Shown piece by piece: positions 9,444-17,870 of a stretch of DNA of 64,000 nucleotides (within the stretch, counting starts at the first letter, position 1; each line of letters starts with the position of its first letter). The notes under the pieces were generated by a model. It was not told the origin of the DNA. It was given only the letters and a program-made list of their open reading frames with translations, and did not search any database. The stretch comes from Butyrivibrio sp. X503 (GTDB lineage Bacteria > Bacillota > Clostridia > Lachnospirales > Lachnospiraceae), in the NCBI RefSeq assembly GCF_003625475.1, contig NZ_RAIQ01000003.1:1-64000 (forward strand). The letters run 5' to 3'. Both the position numbers and the translations under genes were made by a program.

Positions 9444-10142
9444 TTACTTCTCGAAATGAAGTTTCTCTTGTTTAAATGATTCAATGTGTCCCATGTCATT
9501 GAACAATTCAAGCCTCGGAATCGCAATCCTGCCTTCCTGCTCTTCAAAGTTAATGATAGATACGGAGCAAACCCCGTAGGGAATCGAAGTAAGTACAAAT
9601 GGGAACGGAAGATTCAACACATGCGAGAACATAACCGCGCCTGAACCTCCGTGAGCAAAAAGAGCTATCGTATCATCGTTGTGCTCTCGGCACTCGTAGA
9701 GTCCGTTCTTTCTGTAAAGGCCATAGCTTTCAAGGAACTTATCAAAAGCCTCGGAAACTTTTTCATAGTACTCCATGCAGATATTGTCTTTGAAAAAGTG
9801 GTGCTCAGTCCAATTGTCTTTTCCCACATATTCCGGGCTGTCTGTAAGCACTCTGTACGCAAGCGTCCATGGATGACCGTCGTACGGAATCTTGTCGCTG
9901 TTTCCGTCTTTGTCGCCCCAATTGATCTCGTGCATGAAATCAAGTGTCTTAACATCAAGGCCATGTGCCTTGGCTGTGTATGAAGCCGTCTCTTTGGCTC
10001 GGCCCATCGGAGAAGCATATATTGCCTTTATATCCTCTCCTTGAAGTCTTTTTGCAGTGCTCTGCGCCTGCTCTCTGCCGGTCTGTGTAAGGATATCCTT
10101 TTCATAGTTCGGCTCCCCGTGTCTGACAAATATAAGTCGCAT
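9444..10142 (-). CDS. Histidine phosphatase family protein (phosphoglycerate mutase-like)
   Basis: A 232-residue branch-1 histidine phosphatase. The phosphorylated-His motif RHGEPNYEKD is at residue 7 onward, followed by ASPMGRAKETA and the second catalytic His in FAHGGSG. Other than these motifs there is nothing to assign a substrate. AGGAGAATGGT precedes the ATG. It lies 14 bp upstream of the Dabb gene. Confidence 0.9.
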   Translation of the reverse strand: MRLIFVRHGEPNYEKDILTQTGREQAQSTAKRLQGEDIKAIYASPMGRAKETASYTAKAHGLDVKTLDFMHEINWGDKDGNSDKIPYDGHPWTLAYRVLTDSPEYVGKDNWTEHHFFKDNICMEYYEKVSEAFDKFLESYGLYRKNGLYECREHNDDTIALFAHGGSGAVMFSHVLNLPFPFVLTSIPYGVCSVSIINFEEQEGRIAIPRLELFNDMGHIESFKQEKLHFEK

Positions 10143-10193
10143 ACCATTCTCCTGTTGTTAATATCAAATAAGTCGCTCTATCTCACTCTCTCA

Positions 10194-10580
10194 TCAGATT
10201 GTTATCTCTATCTGATTCCCTTCAATTCCAACAATACAGCTCTCGTAGTAGCCGTCGCCTGTGGTTCTGGGGCCACTTACGACTTCAAAGCATGCGTTTT
10301 TGAGGCTTTCGGTAAGCTCATCCACCTTTTCTTTTGACCCTACAGAAAAAGCGATGTGAATATATCCGGTTCTTGTAAGAGGTTTGTCAGCATCTACGAG
10401 TCCGGGCTTATTCATAAGCTCGATCCTTGCCCCGTCGTCAAAAGAAATAAAGAAGGAGCGAAAGTCTGTATTAGGATTGTGGTAACCGTCATTGGACTTT
10501 CCTCCCAGGTATTTCACGAAAAAGTCGCGTGCCTTCTCAAGTTCATTTACATACATTGCAATGTGTTCAATCTTCATCAT
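10194..10580 (-). CDS. VOC family (glyoxalase-like) protein
   Basis: A 128-residue vicinal-oxygen-chelate protein with two beta-alpha-beta-beta-beta halves. It begins MMKIEHIAMYVNELEKARDF and ends with GPRTTGDGYYESCIVGIEGN followed by the terminal metal-ligand Glu in IEITI. AGGAGG lies five bases upstream of the first ATG. It could be a lactoylglutathione lyase-like or resistance-type enzyme; the substrate is not predictable. Confidence 0.88.
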   Translation of the reverse strand: MMKIEHIAMYVNELEKARDFFVKYLGGKSNDGYHNPNTDFRSFFISFDDGARIELMNKPGLVDADKPLTRTGYIHIAFSVGSKEKVDELTESLKNACFEVVSGPRTTGDGYYESCIVGIEGNQIEITI

Positions 10581-10661
10581 GTCGTCCTCCTAAAATGCAT
10601 GCTTTCGGGCTCAATCGCCATAAAACAATGATACACCAGGCTCTTTCCTTTTGCACTATAT

Positions 10662-10690
10662 AAAAAAGCAGGTCCCGAAGGACCTGCCTT
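10662..10690 (-). terminator. Intrinsic terminator after the surface protein gene
   Basis: Minus-strand stem GCAGGTCC / GGACCTGC with a TTCG loop, followed by TTTTTT, 24 bp beyond the stop codon at 10714. Confidence 0.92.
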
Positions 10691-10713
10691 AATTATTTTT
10701 ACGTTATTTATAT

Positions 10714-13230
10714 TTAGAAGATTACGGGCCAAATCTTTCCCAAAACACCAAGGATTGCGATAGTGATAACCCACCACCAGCTTCTGTTTGCAGCGCCGTC
10801 TAAAGGCAATGTAAGGGGCTCTGCATCTGCTTCTACTACATCCTCGATAGCTGCTTCACTGTTTGCACTCTTTGCGAAGTTCTTGTTGTTCATGTTAAGT
10901 CTCTTTGCTCCAAGAATCTGCATCATAAGCTCAGCGGGATTCATTGCTGCGATAACTCCGGCATTCTGTCCGTTTGCGTTTCCGCCTCTGTTGCTTCTTG
11001 CGCCAAGTACAGTTCCCTGTACTCTTGCTGCGATAACATTTTCCTCAGCTGCTGTGAAAGCGCTTACACCTTCTCTTTTTCCTGCTACTGCTGTAACCAT
11101 TGCTACAGGAGCTTCCTGTGCTGCTACAGCCTCTACTGTTGCAACTGTCTCTGTGTCATTTACAATAGTAACGTCATTAGCTGTTTCTTTTGCCTCAACT
11201 GCTACCTCAGAAACTACTGCCTCTTCGATAACTGCCTCTTCGATAACTGCCTCTTCGATAGCAGTCTCGATTACGATTTCCTCGTCCTCTACAAGAGAAT
11301 CGATGTTCTCCTGCTCAAGCTGCTCCTTGATCTCGTCGCGCTTTGCGATAAGCTCATCAAGCTCTGCTGTAGCGTTCTCAAAATCCTCTTTTGCACCCTC
11401 AAGGATCTCATCAAGAATCTTGATAGCTTCCTCAATTGACTCTGCATTAACGATTCTGTCGATATCCTGCTCGTCAATATATGTTCTAAGACCTGCAACA
11501 AAGTCTTTTGTAACAACCTTTGCGATTCTGTCTTCGTTCTCGTCGATAGCTTCGATAGCATCCTCTAAAGCCTCAACCTTATCAGCTGCCTCGTCGATCT
11601 TATCCTGTGTATCAGCGATTGTCTCGCCATACTTCTCATACTTCTCTACGAGCTTTGAAGCGTTTGCGATGAACTCCTGAAGACCTTCGTCATCCTTTGT
11701 TGAAACTCTGATTCCCTTTGCGTTTCCGCTTGTTGTCTGTACGATCTTGCGTCCTGCTACGCCGTTAAGGTAGTAAACGCCGTCAACTACTGTCATCTCT
11801 TTGTTCTTAACTGCTTCCTGGATCTCATCGATGCACTTGAACTCGTTTGTTCCGTCTGCATAATCGAATGAATATACATCATACTTACCGGAGTTAACAT
11901 CTGCCTTGAACTGTGATGTTACGCTCTTGTTTCCGAAGTGCTGCTTCTGGTACTCAGAAGATGTGATATCCTCTAAGGGCTTCTCGTAAATTACGATCTC
12001 TCTTGAGCTTCCGAGCTTGTACCACTGATCGTTTGCCTTGAACTGTCTGTCTGTTCTGTCAATATTGAAATAACGCTGAACTCTGTTGCCGTCCTTATCT
12101 GTATATGTAACTATGCAGTATGAGCTGTTCTGACGGTCAAAACCTCTGAGCATATCTGTGTATGTGAAGTTTGTTGCGTCCTTATCTACCATGTTAGGGA
12201 TGATATATCCGCTGATAATGCTCTCCATGAGCTTATCCTGAGTCTTCCAGTCTTTATTTGCGTCAGAAATCTCTTTCTTTTTATTGATATCTTTTACAGC
12301 AGCCTGCTCCTTCTCAAGAGCTTCCTTTGCGTTGTCGCAAGCCTCTGAAAGAGTCTCTACGTTCTTCTTAGCCTCTTCAAGCTTCTCTGCTGCTTTTTTT
12401 ACGTTGCTGTCATCGCTCTTAAGAGCCTTAACTGTCTCATCATATACTCTCTGAGCGCCTGAGAGCTCTCTTTTTGCCTGCTCGAACTTGTCGCAAAGAG
12501 CCTCGAAAGCAACTCTCTTAATCTCAACTTCTTCTTTTGTATCGTCTGTAAGCTTATCAAGCTTATCAAATGCCTCGCTTACCTGCTCTGCGTCTGCATC
12601 AGCATTTGTGATTGTCTCTATAAGATCCTCTGCCTCAACCTTAGCCTCAGCAACTGTCTCTGCTGCGCTGTCAGCGATGTACTGAGCAGCTACTACGTTC
12701 TCTACAGTCTCTACTGCCTTAACATCTGCTTCCTTGTCAGCCTCGCTTGCAACTACAAGCTCTCTCTTAGCTGCCTGAAGATCAACTGCTGCCTCGTTTA
12801 CAGTCTCTGCTACGTTGCTATTCTCAACTGCTTCAACAAATGTCTCAACGCTCTCCTGAGCTACTGCTCCGCCGTCCTCAGCAGATGCTGCCTCGAATCC
12901 TGCCTCTTCGTTTCCGTCAACGATTGACTCAACTGCTTCGCAAGCTTCCTCTGCTGTATCAACTGCTTCCTCTGCTGCGTCTTCAGCCTCTGCAGCCTCT
13001 TCTACTGCTTCGCTGTATGTCTCTTCTGTTGTCTCTTCTGTTGTCTCTTCTGTTGTCTCTTCTGCTGTTTCCTCGTTTGTATCCTCCTGATACTCTTCCT
13101 CGCTTCTATCTTCCTGAACATTTTCAAAAGCGTCGCCATCCATGGCCCAAACATTTACAGGTACACTGATCACTGCGATTGCTGCAGCAAGTACGATTGT
13201 GACTACTTTCAAAAGTGTGTTTTTTCTCAA
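10714..13230 (-). CDS. Large Glu-rich, coiled-coil surface protein
   Basis: Exported protein of 838 residues. A TTG start at 13230 is chosen because GGAGGG lies eight bases upstream and a textbook signal peptide follows (RKNTLLKVVTIVLAAAIAV, then VNVWA-M). Next come acidic repeats (EETTEETTEET), long Ala/Glu helices with coiled-coil character (to about residue 340), a globular Tyr/Asp-rich section (about 340-530), another coiled coil and a Val/Ala/Glu repeat stretch (AIEEAVIEEAV). The end is a Trp-rich hydrophobic segment (NRSWWWVITIAILGVLG) without LPxTG or a basic tail, probably a membrane anchor. It is monocistronic between terminators. No enzymatic domain was recognised; a structural or adhesive role is likely. 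Confidence 0.8.
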   Translation of the reverse strand: MRKNTLLKVVTIVLAAAIAVISVPVNVWAMDGDAFENVQEDRSEEEYQEDTNEETAEETTEETTEETTEETYSEAVEEAAEAEDAAEEAVDTAEEACEAVESIVDGNEEAGFEAASAEDGGAVAQESVETFVEAVENSNVAETVNEAAVDLQAAKRELVVASEADKEADVKAVETVENVVAAQYIADSAAETVAEAKVEAEDLIETITNADADAEQVSEAFDKLDKLTDDTKEEVEIKRVAFEALCDKFEQAKRELSGAQRVYDETVKALKSDDSNVKKAAEKLEEAKKNVETLSEACDNAKEALEKEQAAVKDINKKKEISDANKDWKTQDKLMESIISGYIIPNMVDKDATNFTYTDMLRGFDRQNSSYCIVTYTDKDGNRVQRYFNIDRTDRQFKANDQWYKLGSSREIVIYEKPLEDITSSEYQKQHFGNKSVTSQFKADVNSGKYDVYSFDYADGTNEFKCIDEIQEAVKNKEMTVVDGVYYLNGVAGRKIVQTTSGNAKGIRVSTKDDEGLQEFIANASKLVEKYEKYGETIADTQDKIDEAADKVEALEDAIEAIDENEDRIAKVVTKDFVAGLRTYIDEQDIDRIVNAESIEEAIKILDEILEGAKEDFENATAELDELIAKRDEIKEQLEQENIDSLVEDEEIVIETAIEEAVIEEAVIEEAVVSEVAVEAKETANDVTIVNDTETVATVEAVAAQEAPVAMVTAVAGKREGVSAFTAAEENVIAARVQGTVLGARSNRGGNANGQNAGVIAAMNPAELMMQILGAKRLNMNNKNFAKSANSEAAIEDVVEADAEPLTLPLDGAANRSWWWVITIAILGVLGKIWPVIF

Positions 13231-13330
13231 TTTTTTAACCCTCCAAGTCATTATGTGGCTTGTTTTATTTTCTTCTCGATTCCACATTTTTTATCGGGCA
13301 CTTTTTTGGATAACTTAACCATAAAACGCA

Positions 13331-13378
13331 AAAAAATTTACACCTCACTGAACATGCGTGTTTCAGGAGATGTAAATC
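13331..13378 (-). terminator. Intrinsic terminator after the SMP-30 gene
   Basis: Minus strand: ATTTACA(T)CTC pairs with GAG(G)TGTAAAT with an inner CTGAA/TTCAG stem, followed by seven T. Confidence 0.85.
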
Positions 13379-13421
13379 TCTAAAGTCCGATGGTTATTAT
13401 ATTTATTTTAGGCAAAAGAGC

Positions 13422-14276
13422 TCAAACCAAGCAGTAGTCCGGTTTCACACCCTTAACGTCCGTCCTCATCTTAAACAAACAGCCGTCAAATTCTCCTTCA
13501 AGCCCCGTTGCTGCAGTAGTTATGTACAATGTCCTCATGTCATCGTCGCCAAAACAACAGGATGTAACCTGTTTGGCGGGCATAGGGATCGTTTTTAACA
13601 GCTCTCCGGTCTTACCGCTTCTTTTTTCTATCCTGCTGCCGCCCCAGAAGGCAACCCAAAGATTGTCCTCCGAATCGATCGTAAGACCGTCCGGAATACC
13701 GTCTTCAACATTAAAAAGAACCTTTCCGCCGCTTATACTGCCGCTCTCTTCGTCGTAATCATAGACAAAAACAGCATATTTAAGAGAATCGGAAAAGAAA
13801 AACTTCTTTTTATCGGCACTCCACGCCATTCCGTTGGAAATCTTAGTGTCTGCAACCTTGATATCAAGCTTTCCGTTATTGTATAGGTAGAGATTTCCTT
13901 CCGCCTCATGGTCATCATCGCCAACCGATGCGCCAAACCAAAGGCGTCCCTTGGCGTCCGCCTTGGCATCATTAGAGCGCCAGTAATCCTTAAATACGTT
14001 CTTTAGGTCCAAAAAAAGATCTATTTTTCCGTCTTTATATAAGTAAATACCGTCTTCCATAGCAAGCGCAAAACCGTCCGAGCCCGCAAGAGGTATCGCT
14101 GCACCTACCTGCTGTGGCAGATCTACAGACTCTTTTTTACCATCCTTTAAAAACAAGAGCTTTCTGCCCACGATATCCACCCAGGACAGCCTCTTAAACC
14201 TAGGATCGTAGTACGGTCCTTCCCCGAGTGTGTATTTTTCACTTCCGACTGCTTCTACTTTAAATAATTCGCTCAA
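13422..14276 (-). CDS. SMP-30/gluconolactonase/LRE family protein
   Basis: Six-bladed beta-propeller of 284 residues in the SMP-30 family, whose members hydrolyse sugar lactones with a divalent metal. Metal-site blocks are visible: LGEGPYYDP (N-terminal Glu), NDAKADAKGRLWFG, SNGMAW and PDGLTIDSEDNLW. It starts at a TTG (14276) with AGAGG six bases upstream. It is followed by its own terminator. The substrate (gluconolactone, xylonolactone or other) cannot be told from sequence. Confidence 0.9.
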   Translation of the reverse strand: MSELFKVEAVGSEKYTLGEGPYYDPRFKRLSWVDIVGRKLLFLKDGKKESVDLPQQVGAAIPLAGSDGFALAMEDGIYLYKDGKIDLFLDLKNVFKDYWRSNDAKADAKGRLWFGASVGDDDHEAEGNLYLYNNGKLDIKVADTKISNGMAWSADKKKFFFSDSLKYAVFVYDYDEESGSISGGKVLFNVEDGIPDGLTIDSEDNLWVAFWGGSRIEKRSGKTGELLKTIPMPAKQVTSCCFGDDDMRTLYITTAATGLEGEFDGCLFKMRTDVKGVKPDYCLV

Positions 14277-14314
14277 AATATGCCTCTTTTCTAAACAAAT
14301 AATCTCCTATATCC

Positions 14315-14575
14315 TCATTCTTTATAAAACCGCGGTCCTTCTTCGCCCATTATCCCTGACGGAACAAAACCGCATTTTTCAAGAACTCTTTGAGACTTTT
14401 TGTTATCAGGATCCGTCTCCGCGTCTACGCGGGAGACTCCCGGCTGATCAAGACATTCCTGCAGCATCTCACTAAATGCTTTTATCATCTCCTCATCAGT
14501 CTGCTTATCAATAATACCTCTCATCTCGTCATCTGATGCGATGCGGATCTTAAGGCGCTCTGTTTCTATTACCAA
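14315..14575 (-). pseudogene. GNAT acetyltransferase with central deletion
   Basis: An 86-residue reading frame made of the two ends of a GNAT protein. Residues 1-44 match the usual N-terminus (IETERLKIRIASDDEM, then EMLQECLDQP), and residues 45-86 match the usual C-terminus (VLEKCGFVPSGIMGEEGPRFY). The central 60-70 residues with the acetyl-CoA-binding loop are missing, joined in frame at about LDQP-GVSRV. The family is normally about 150 residues, so this cannot be a working acetyltransferase. It starts at TTG directly after the HIT gene stop. Confidence 0.75.
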
Positions 14576-15055
14576 TTAACTGTTTTGTCCTCCGAATACT
14601 TTATTAAGCTCAACAAGGAGCTTTTCTTTCAATTTCTCGAGTTCTTCCTTAGTTGGGCGGTTTTCCTCTGCGTACATTTTTTCTTTTGGATACATCCAGA
14701 CAGGGCCCCTGCCGGCTGTACCATATGACTCAATATCGCCGCTTCTTCGCGGGAACAAGTGCCAATGAATATGTGCGCCGCCTTCCCCATTACCAAGGCA
14801 CTCGTAGTTCATCTTTTCGGCATTAAATGCATTTGCGACTGCTTTAGCCACTAATGTCATTTCCTCTAAATGTTTGACTCTGACCACCGGATCAAGGTCG
14901 TATAATTCAACCACATGATCTTTATATAAGAAGAGCGTATATCCCTCAAAATGCTGATAATCCCCAATAACCACATACCCTGTCTCAAGTTCTTTTACAA
15001 AATATGGGTTATTACCTTCCTTGGTCTGTTTTATTCTGTCGCAAACAAAACACAT
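14576..15055 (-). CDS. HIT family nucleotide-binding protein
   Basis: A 159-residue histidine-triad protein. The HxHxH signature is GGAHIHWHLFPRR (about residues 93-105). The N-terminus CFVCD carries a CxxC that with His may bind zinc. Family members hydrolyse AMP-linked or diadenosine substrates. GGGAGGAG lies upstream of the ATG. It is followed immediately by the truncated GNAT frame. Confidence 0.92.
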   Translation of the reverse strand: MCFVCDRIKQTKEGNNPYFVKELETGYVVIGDYQHFEGYTLFLYKDHVVELYDLDPVVRVKHLEEMTLVAKAVANAFNAEKMNYECLGNGEGGAHIHWHLFPRRSGDIESYGTAGRGPVWMYPKEKMYAEENRPTKEELEKLKEKLLVELNKVFGGQNS

Positions 15056-15110
15056 AATAATTCAATCTCCTCCCGGTAAAATGGACTGCTGCCGTACCTA
15101 GGGGGGGCCA

Positions 15111-16004
15111 TTATCGACTCCCTGAAGCAAATTCTCCCATATTTATATCAATAACCGGTCTTACAGGCTGGATCAATGCATCCTCGTACTGAACTTTCCA
15201 TTGAATCTCTTGGCTCATTTTGCCATCCTTGATTCCATCAATGTTATCGCCCGATTTTATCGGATTATCATTGTCAAAAATATAAGAGAGCATATTGTAA
15301 GCATGGTTCACGACTGAGTTTGGATCCATCCCGTGGAAATGATATTGGAGATCCGGCAAAAAGAGTATGCTCATTCCCAAAGTGTCTACCAGCATATCCT
15401 CACTGCCTTCAATGTTAAAGAATCTCACATTTACGGCATAATATATGAATTTTGATTCTTTCGGAATTGAACAATTCAGAATCGCTTCTCTCGTATACAT
15501 CTTCTTTGAGTTTTCGAAAAGAACTGCTTTGCATGTAGGAAACATTTCTACCAATGCTTCTACATAGTCTACAATCATTTCAGCGCGTTCTTTATAATCC
15601 AATCCCGCTGCAAGCATATCCGTGGCTATGACTTGATATTTGCATGTGTTCAAAATCTGTTCGGAATCTTGGCAATCCCACAGCTGACTTTTAGCTATAT
15701 CATCCAGCAGTGGCTGCTCTATATCTATGCATTTCATGATCATTAATTGAGGCGGAACATCAGCATTGTCTTTTTCAAAATGCAACGAGTACTTCATGGG
15801 TAAAAATCCCGCCATTTCATCGCTGTGTAAAAAGCAATTTACTTCCCCAAAATGCTTCTGCATGATTCCAGTCATAAACTCTTTTTCCGGAATATCACAC
15901 TTATCTTCCATAAGCAGATGGATCATGAAAACCATCCCTGGGTGATCACCTTTCTGATTCAGATCCTGCCTCAAAACTTTTTCGTTTTTTCTAAATAATC
16001 CCAT
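15111..16004 (-). CDS. DUF4261 domain protein
   Basis: A 297-residue soluble protein. The C-terminal half has the DUF4261 signature LGMSILFLPDLQYHFHG followed by DPNSVVNHAYNMLSYIFDND. DUF4261 proteins are common in Firmicutes and Bacteroidetes near immunity-type genes; the function is not established. It begins MGLFRKNEK with AAAGGAG upstream. No catalytic motif was recognised. Confidence 0.85.
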   Translation of the reverse strand: MGLFRKNEKVLRQDLNQKGDHPGMVFMIHLLMEDKCDIPEKEFMTGIMQKHFGEVNCFLHSDEMAGFLPMKYSLHFEKDNADVPPQLMIMKCIDIEQPLLDDIAKSQLWDCQDSEQILNTCKYQVIATDMLAAGLDYKERAEMIVDYVEALVEMFPTCKAVLFENSKKMYTREAILNCSIPKESKFIYYAVNVRFFNIEGSEDMLVDTLGMSILFLPDLQYHFHGMDPNSVVNHAYNMLSYIFDNDNPIKSGDNIDGIKDGKMSQEIQWKVQYEDALIQPVRPVIDINMGEFASGSR

Positions 16005-16040
16005 ATAATCTTACTCCTTTATCCCTTTTATAAGCTTATT

Positions 16041-16559
16041 TCATAATAACTTCAATTCAAATACTCCACCATCAAAAAATATATCATTTCCATTAGAATC
16101 TTTATAAAAAGAAACTTTTTCCGTTCCTATCTGTTTAAAACCAAGTGAATTAAGCAATCTTATCGACGGTATATTATTTATTGCCGTTCCGGCAGTAACC
16201 CTAGATACGCCGATGCTTTTTAGAAAGGGAAGCACTGCCGAGATACTCTCTTTTGCATAACCTTTTCCATGATACTTTGAATGAAAACAATAGCCAATTT
16301 CATAAGAATCCTCGCTTCGATTCAATGAAATATAGCCAATAATATCTTTATCTAATAAGATAGCAAAAAAGATATGATCGTTTGCCTTAGCTTCCTTCGC
16401 CCATACGGCTATTCTGTCAGATACTGACCTATCGTCAAGTTCCTTTATGTTATCGTATTGCGCATATTGTGAACCTGCTTCATCCAGCCATATCTTTTGT
16501 ATTGCACGCCAATCCCCTGCTTCAACTCGTCTGATCAACAGTCGCTCAGTTTTTATCAT
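16041..16559 (-). CDS. GNAT acetyltransferase (RimJ/RimL type)
   Basis: A 172-residue GNAT of the ribosomal-protein-acetyltransferase type: MIKTERLLIRRVEAGDW at the start, GYISLNR, then the acetyl-CoA loop around KYHGKGYAKESI and NSLGFKQIG near the end. The start at 16559 is preferred because GGTGGAG lies seven bases upstream; a longer start at 16589 overlaps the upstream gene's stop. The substrate is unknown. Confidence 0.88.
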   Translation of the reverse strand: MIKTERLLIRRVEAGDWRAIQKIWLDEAGSQYAQYDNIKELDDRSVSDRIAVWAKEAKANDHIFFAILLDKDIIGYISLNRSEDSYEIGYCFHSKYHGKGYAKESISAVLPFLKSIGVSRVTAGTAINNIPSIRLLNSLGFKQIGTEKVSFYKDSNGNDIFFDGGVFELKLL

Positions 16560-16588
16560 CTTGTCTCTCCACCGCAAGCTAGAATCCA

Positions 16589-17110
16589 TTATATTCTCTT
16601 TCCCATTTCAATCCTTATATTATGCTCTTTGGGCCCATCATTTGAATACGCATATCTATCGAAGCCTATAATCTCAAATCCATTTTTCTTATAAAAAGAA
16701 ATTGCCTTGGAATTATAGCTTTGAGTCTCTAACACAACCATCCTTGCTCCACTCTTTAAAGCTTCATCAATAATTACTTTAAGAAGCTCTGAACCAACAC
16801 CATTTCGCCTTGCATTTGATTCAAAAACGCAGATATTGGAAATTCTATACCTGTTGTTCCATTTTTCCAAAAAACCTTCTACGAAGCCAATTAACTTATC
16901 TTCTTCAAAAGCTCCATATGCCACAGGATTATCTAACCACTCAGAAAAGATATCATCTTCTACATATTTCACTATAGTTTCATCTGATTCTTCCCATTTT
17001 ATGTCAAATCCATCCCCTTTCGGTTCTATGGATAAGTATTTATCTGAAAAAACTTCCGCTTTGTACTTTTGTCCTTTATATTTTTTATAGTCTAATGGTT
17101 TTATGATCAT
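16589..17110 (-). CDS. GNAT acetyltransferase, possibly streptothricin-acetyltransferase-like
   Basis: A 173-residue GNAT. It has ISNICVFESNARRNGVGSELL (acetyl-CoA loop) and VLETQSYNSKAISFYKKNGF near the C-terminus, an arrangement like SatA-type antibiotic acetyltransferases. The start at 17110 has AGGTGA upstream. Similarity to Sat is by eye and does not prove resistance. Confidence 0.8.
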   Translation of the reverse strand: MIIKPLDYKKYKGQKYKAEVFSDKYLSIEPKGDGFDIKWEESDETIVKYVEDDIFSEWLDNPVAYGAFEEDKLIGFVEGFLEKWNNRYRISNICVFESNARRNGVGSELLKVIIDEALKSGARMVVLETQSYNSKAISFYKKNGFEIIGFDRYAYSNDGPKEHNIRIEMGKRI

Positions 17111-17114
17111 TCTC

Positions 17115-17312
17115 TCACCTATAGTCAGCCGACACATCTATAAACGACCTACTTCCGCTAATATAATCAGCATAGGCCGTCTCAGCGTCTTTTCCGCGAA
17201 AAACTTTGCAAAGCCCGCACATATCACAATCCGCAATACAGGGGAATTTCTCTTTTATATAAGCTCTGCGTTCTTCAGTTGTAGAATCTTGTATCTCGGG
17301 TGCATTTACCAT
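17115..17312 (-). CDS. Four-Cys mini-protein, paralogue 1
   Basis: A 65-residue protein of no family I recognise. The core is TTEERRAYIKEKF, then CIADCDMCGLC (spacing Cx3Cx2Cx2C), then YADYISGSRSFID. The Cys spacing and flanking helices match the adjacent gene at 17328, so the two are tandem paralogues. Four closely spaced Cys suggest a metal or Fe-S site. It starts at ATG 17312 with GAGGAG upstream, 15 bp after its paralogue. Confidence 0.7.
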   Translation of the reverse strand: MVNAPEIQDSTTEERRAYIKEKFPCIADCDMCGLCKVFRGKDAETAYADYISGSRSFIDVSADYR

Positions 17313-17327
17313 AATATCAAAATCTCC

Positions 17328-17555
17328 TCAATGGATCTGCCTGTCCTGACGGTATTTTTCCATGTATTCCATATTTATCTCGCGGATCTCTTTCTTGCCG
17401 TCAATATAATCCTGATAAATATCCCAGGGATTTCCGCCGCCAAGCCAGCACGATGAGCAATTCTCACATCCTCCGCCACAATCAAGCGAGCTCTTTACTA
17501 TCTGCTCCCGCTCTTCTTTTGTTGTATCCTTGATCAGAATAGACTTCATCTCCAT
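17328..17555 (-). CDS. Four-Cys mini-protein, paralogue 2
   Basis: A 75-residue protein: KDTTKEEREQIVKSSL, then CGGGCENCSSC (Cx3Cx2Cx2C, as in the gene at 17115), then YQDYIDGKKEIREIN. The start at 17555 has GGAGGT seven bases upstream. It lies between an XRE regulator and its paralogue. Function unknown; a small Fe-S or metal carrier is one possibility. Confidence 0.7.
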   Translation of the reverse strand: MEMKSILIKDTTKEEREQIVKSSLDCGGGCENCSSCWLGGGNPWDIYQDYIDGKKEIREINMEYMEKYRQDRQIH

Positions 17556-17585
17556 TTGCACGACCTCCATAGACTACGGATCTCT

Positions 17586-17855
17586 TTAATACTTTTTCCA
17601 TTTCGATATTTTGTGGCCATTCTCGTCAATGTTGCTATAATGCGCTGTACATGGGCCGTGCATAAGTATCACGGGCGGAATATCCAGAGCTTTTCCAAGG
17701 CTCTTTAGGTCTCTGGCTTTAGGTTTTTGTATCCCGGCTTCATATTTTTCCAAAAGATCAACAGCAATGCCTGTTTTTTCAGAAACATCCGCCATGGATA
17801 ATCCTAAGGCATTTCTCTTTTCTGATATCATTTTAGCAAATACATCCAATTCCAT
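17586..17855 (-). CDS. XRE-type helix-turn-helix regulator
   Basis: An 89-residue protein with one HTH_3 domain (residues 5-60): ISEKRNALGLSMADVSEKTG, then LLEKYEAGIQKPKARDLKSLG. The C-terminal tail is short with a CTAHYS stretch. It sits at the head of the Cys-rich mini-protein pair and behind the chrA pair, so it may regulate either. Confidence 0.88.
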   Translation of the reverse strand: MELDVFAKMISEKRNALGLSMADVSEKTGIAVDLLEKYEAGIQKPKARDLKSLGKALDIPPVILMHGPCTAHYSNIDENGHKISKWKKY

Positions 17856-17870
17856 ATCAACACCTATTAT

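Noticed and set aside
10763-11680. 305-residue Ser/Ala-rich plus-strand frame
   Set aside because: Antisense of the Glu/Ala-rich surface protein; the composition is explained by the repeats of that gene.
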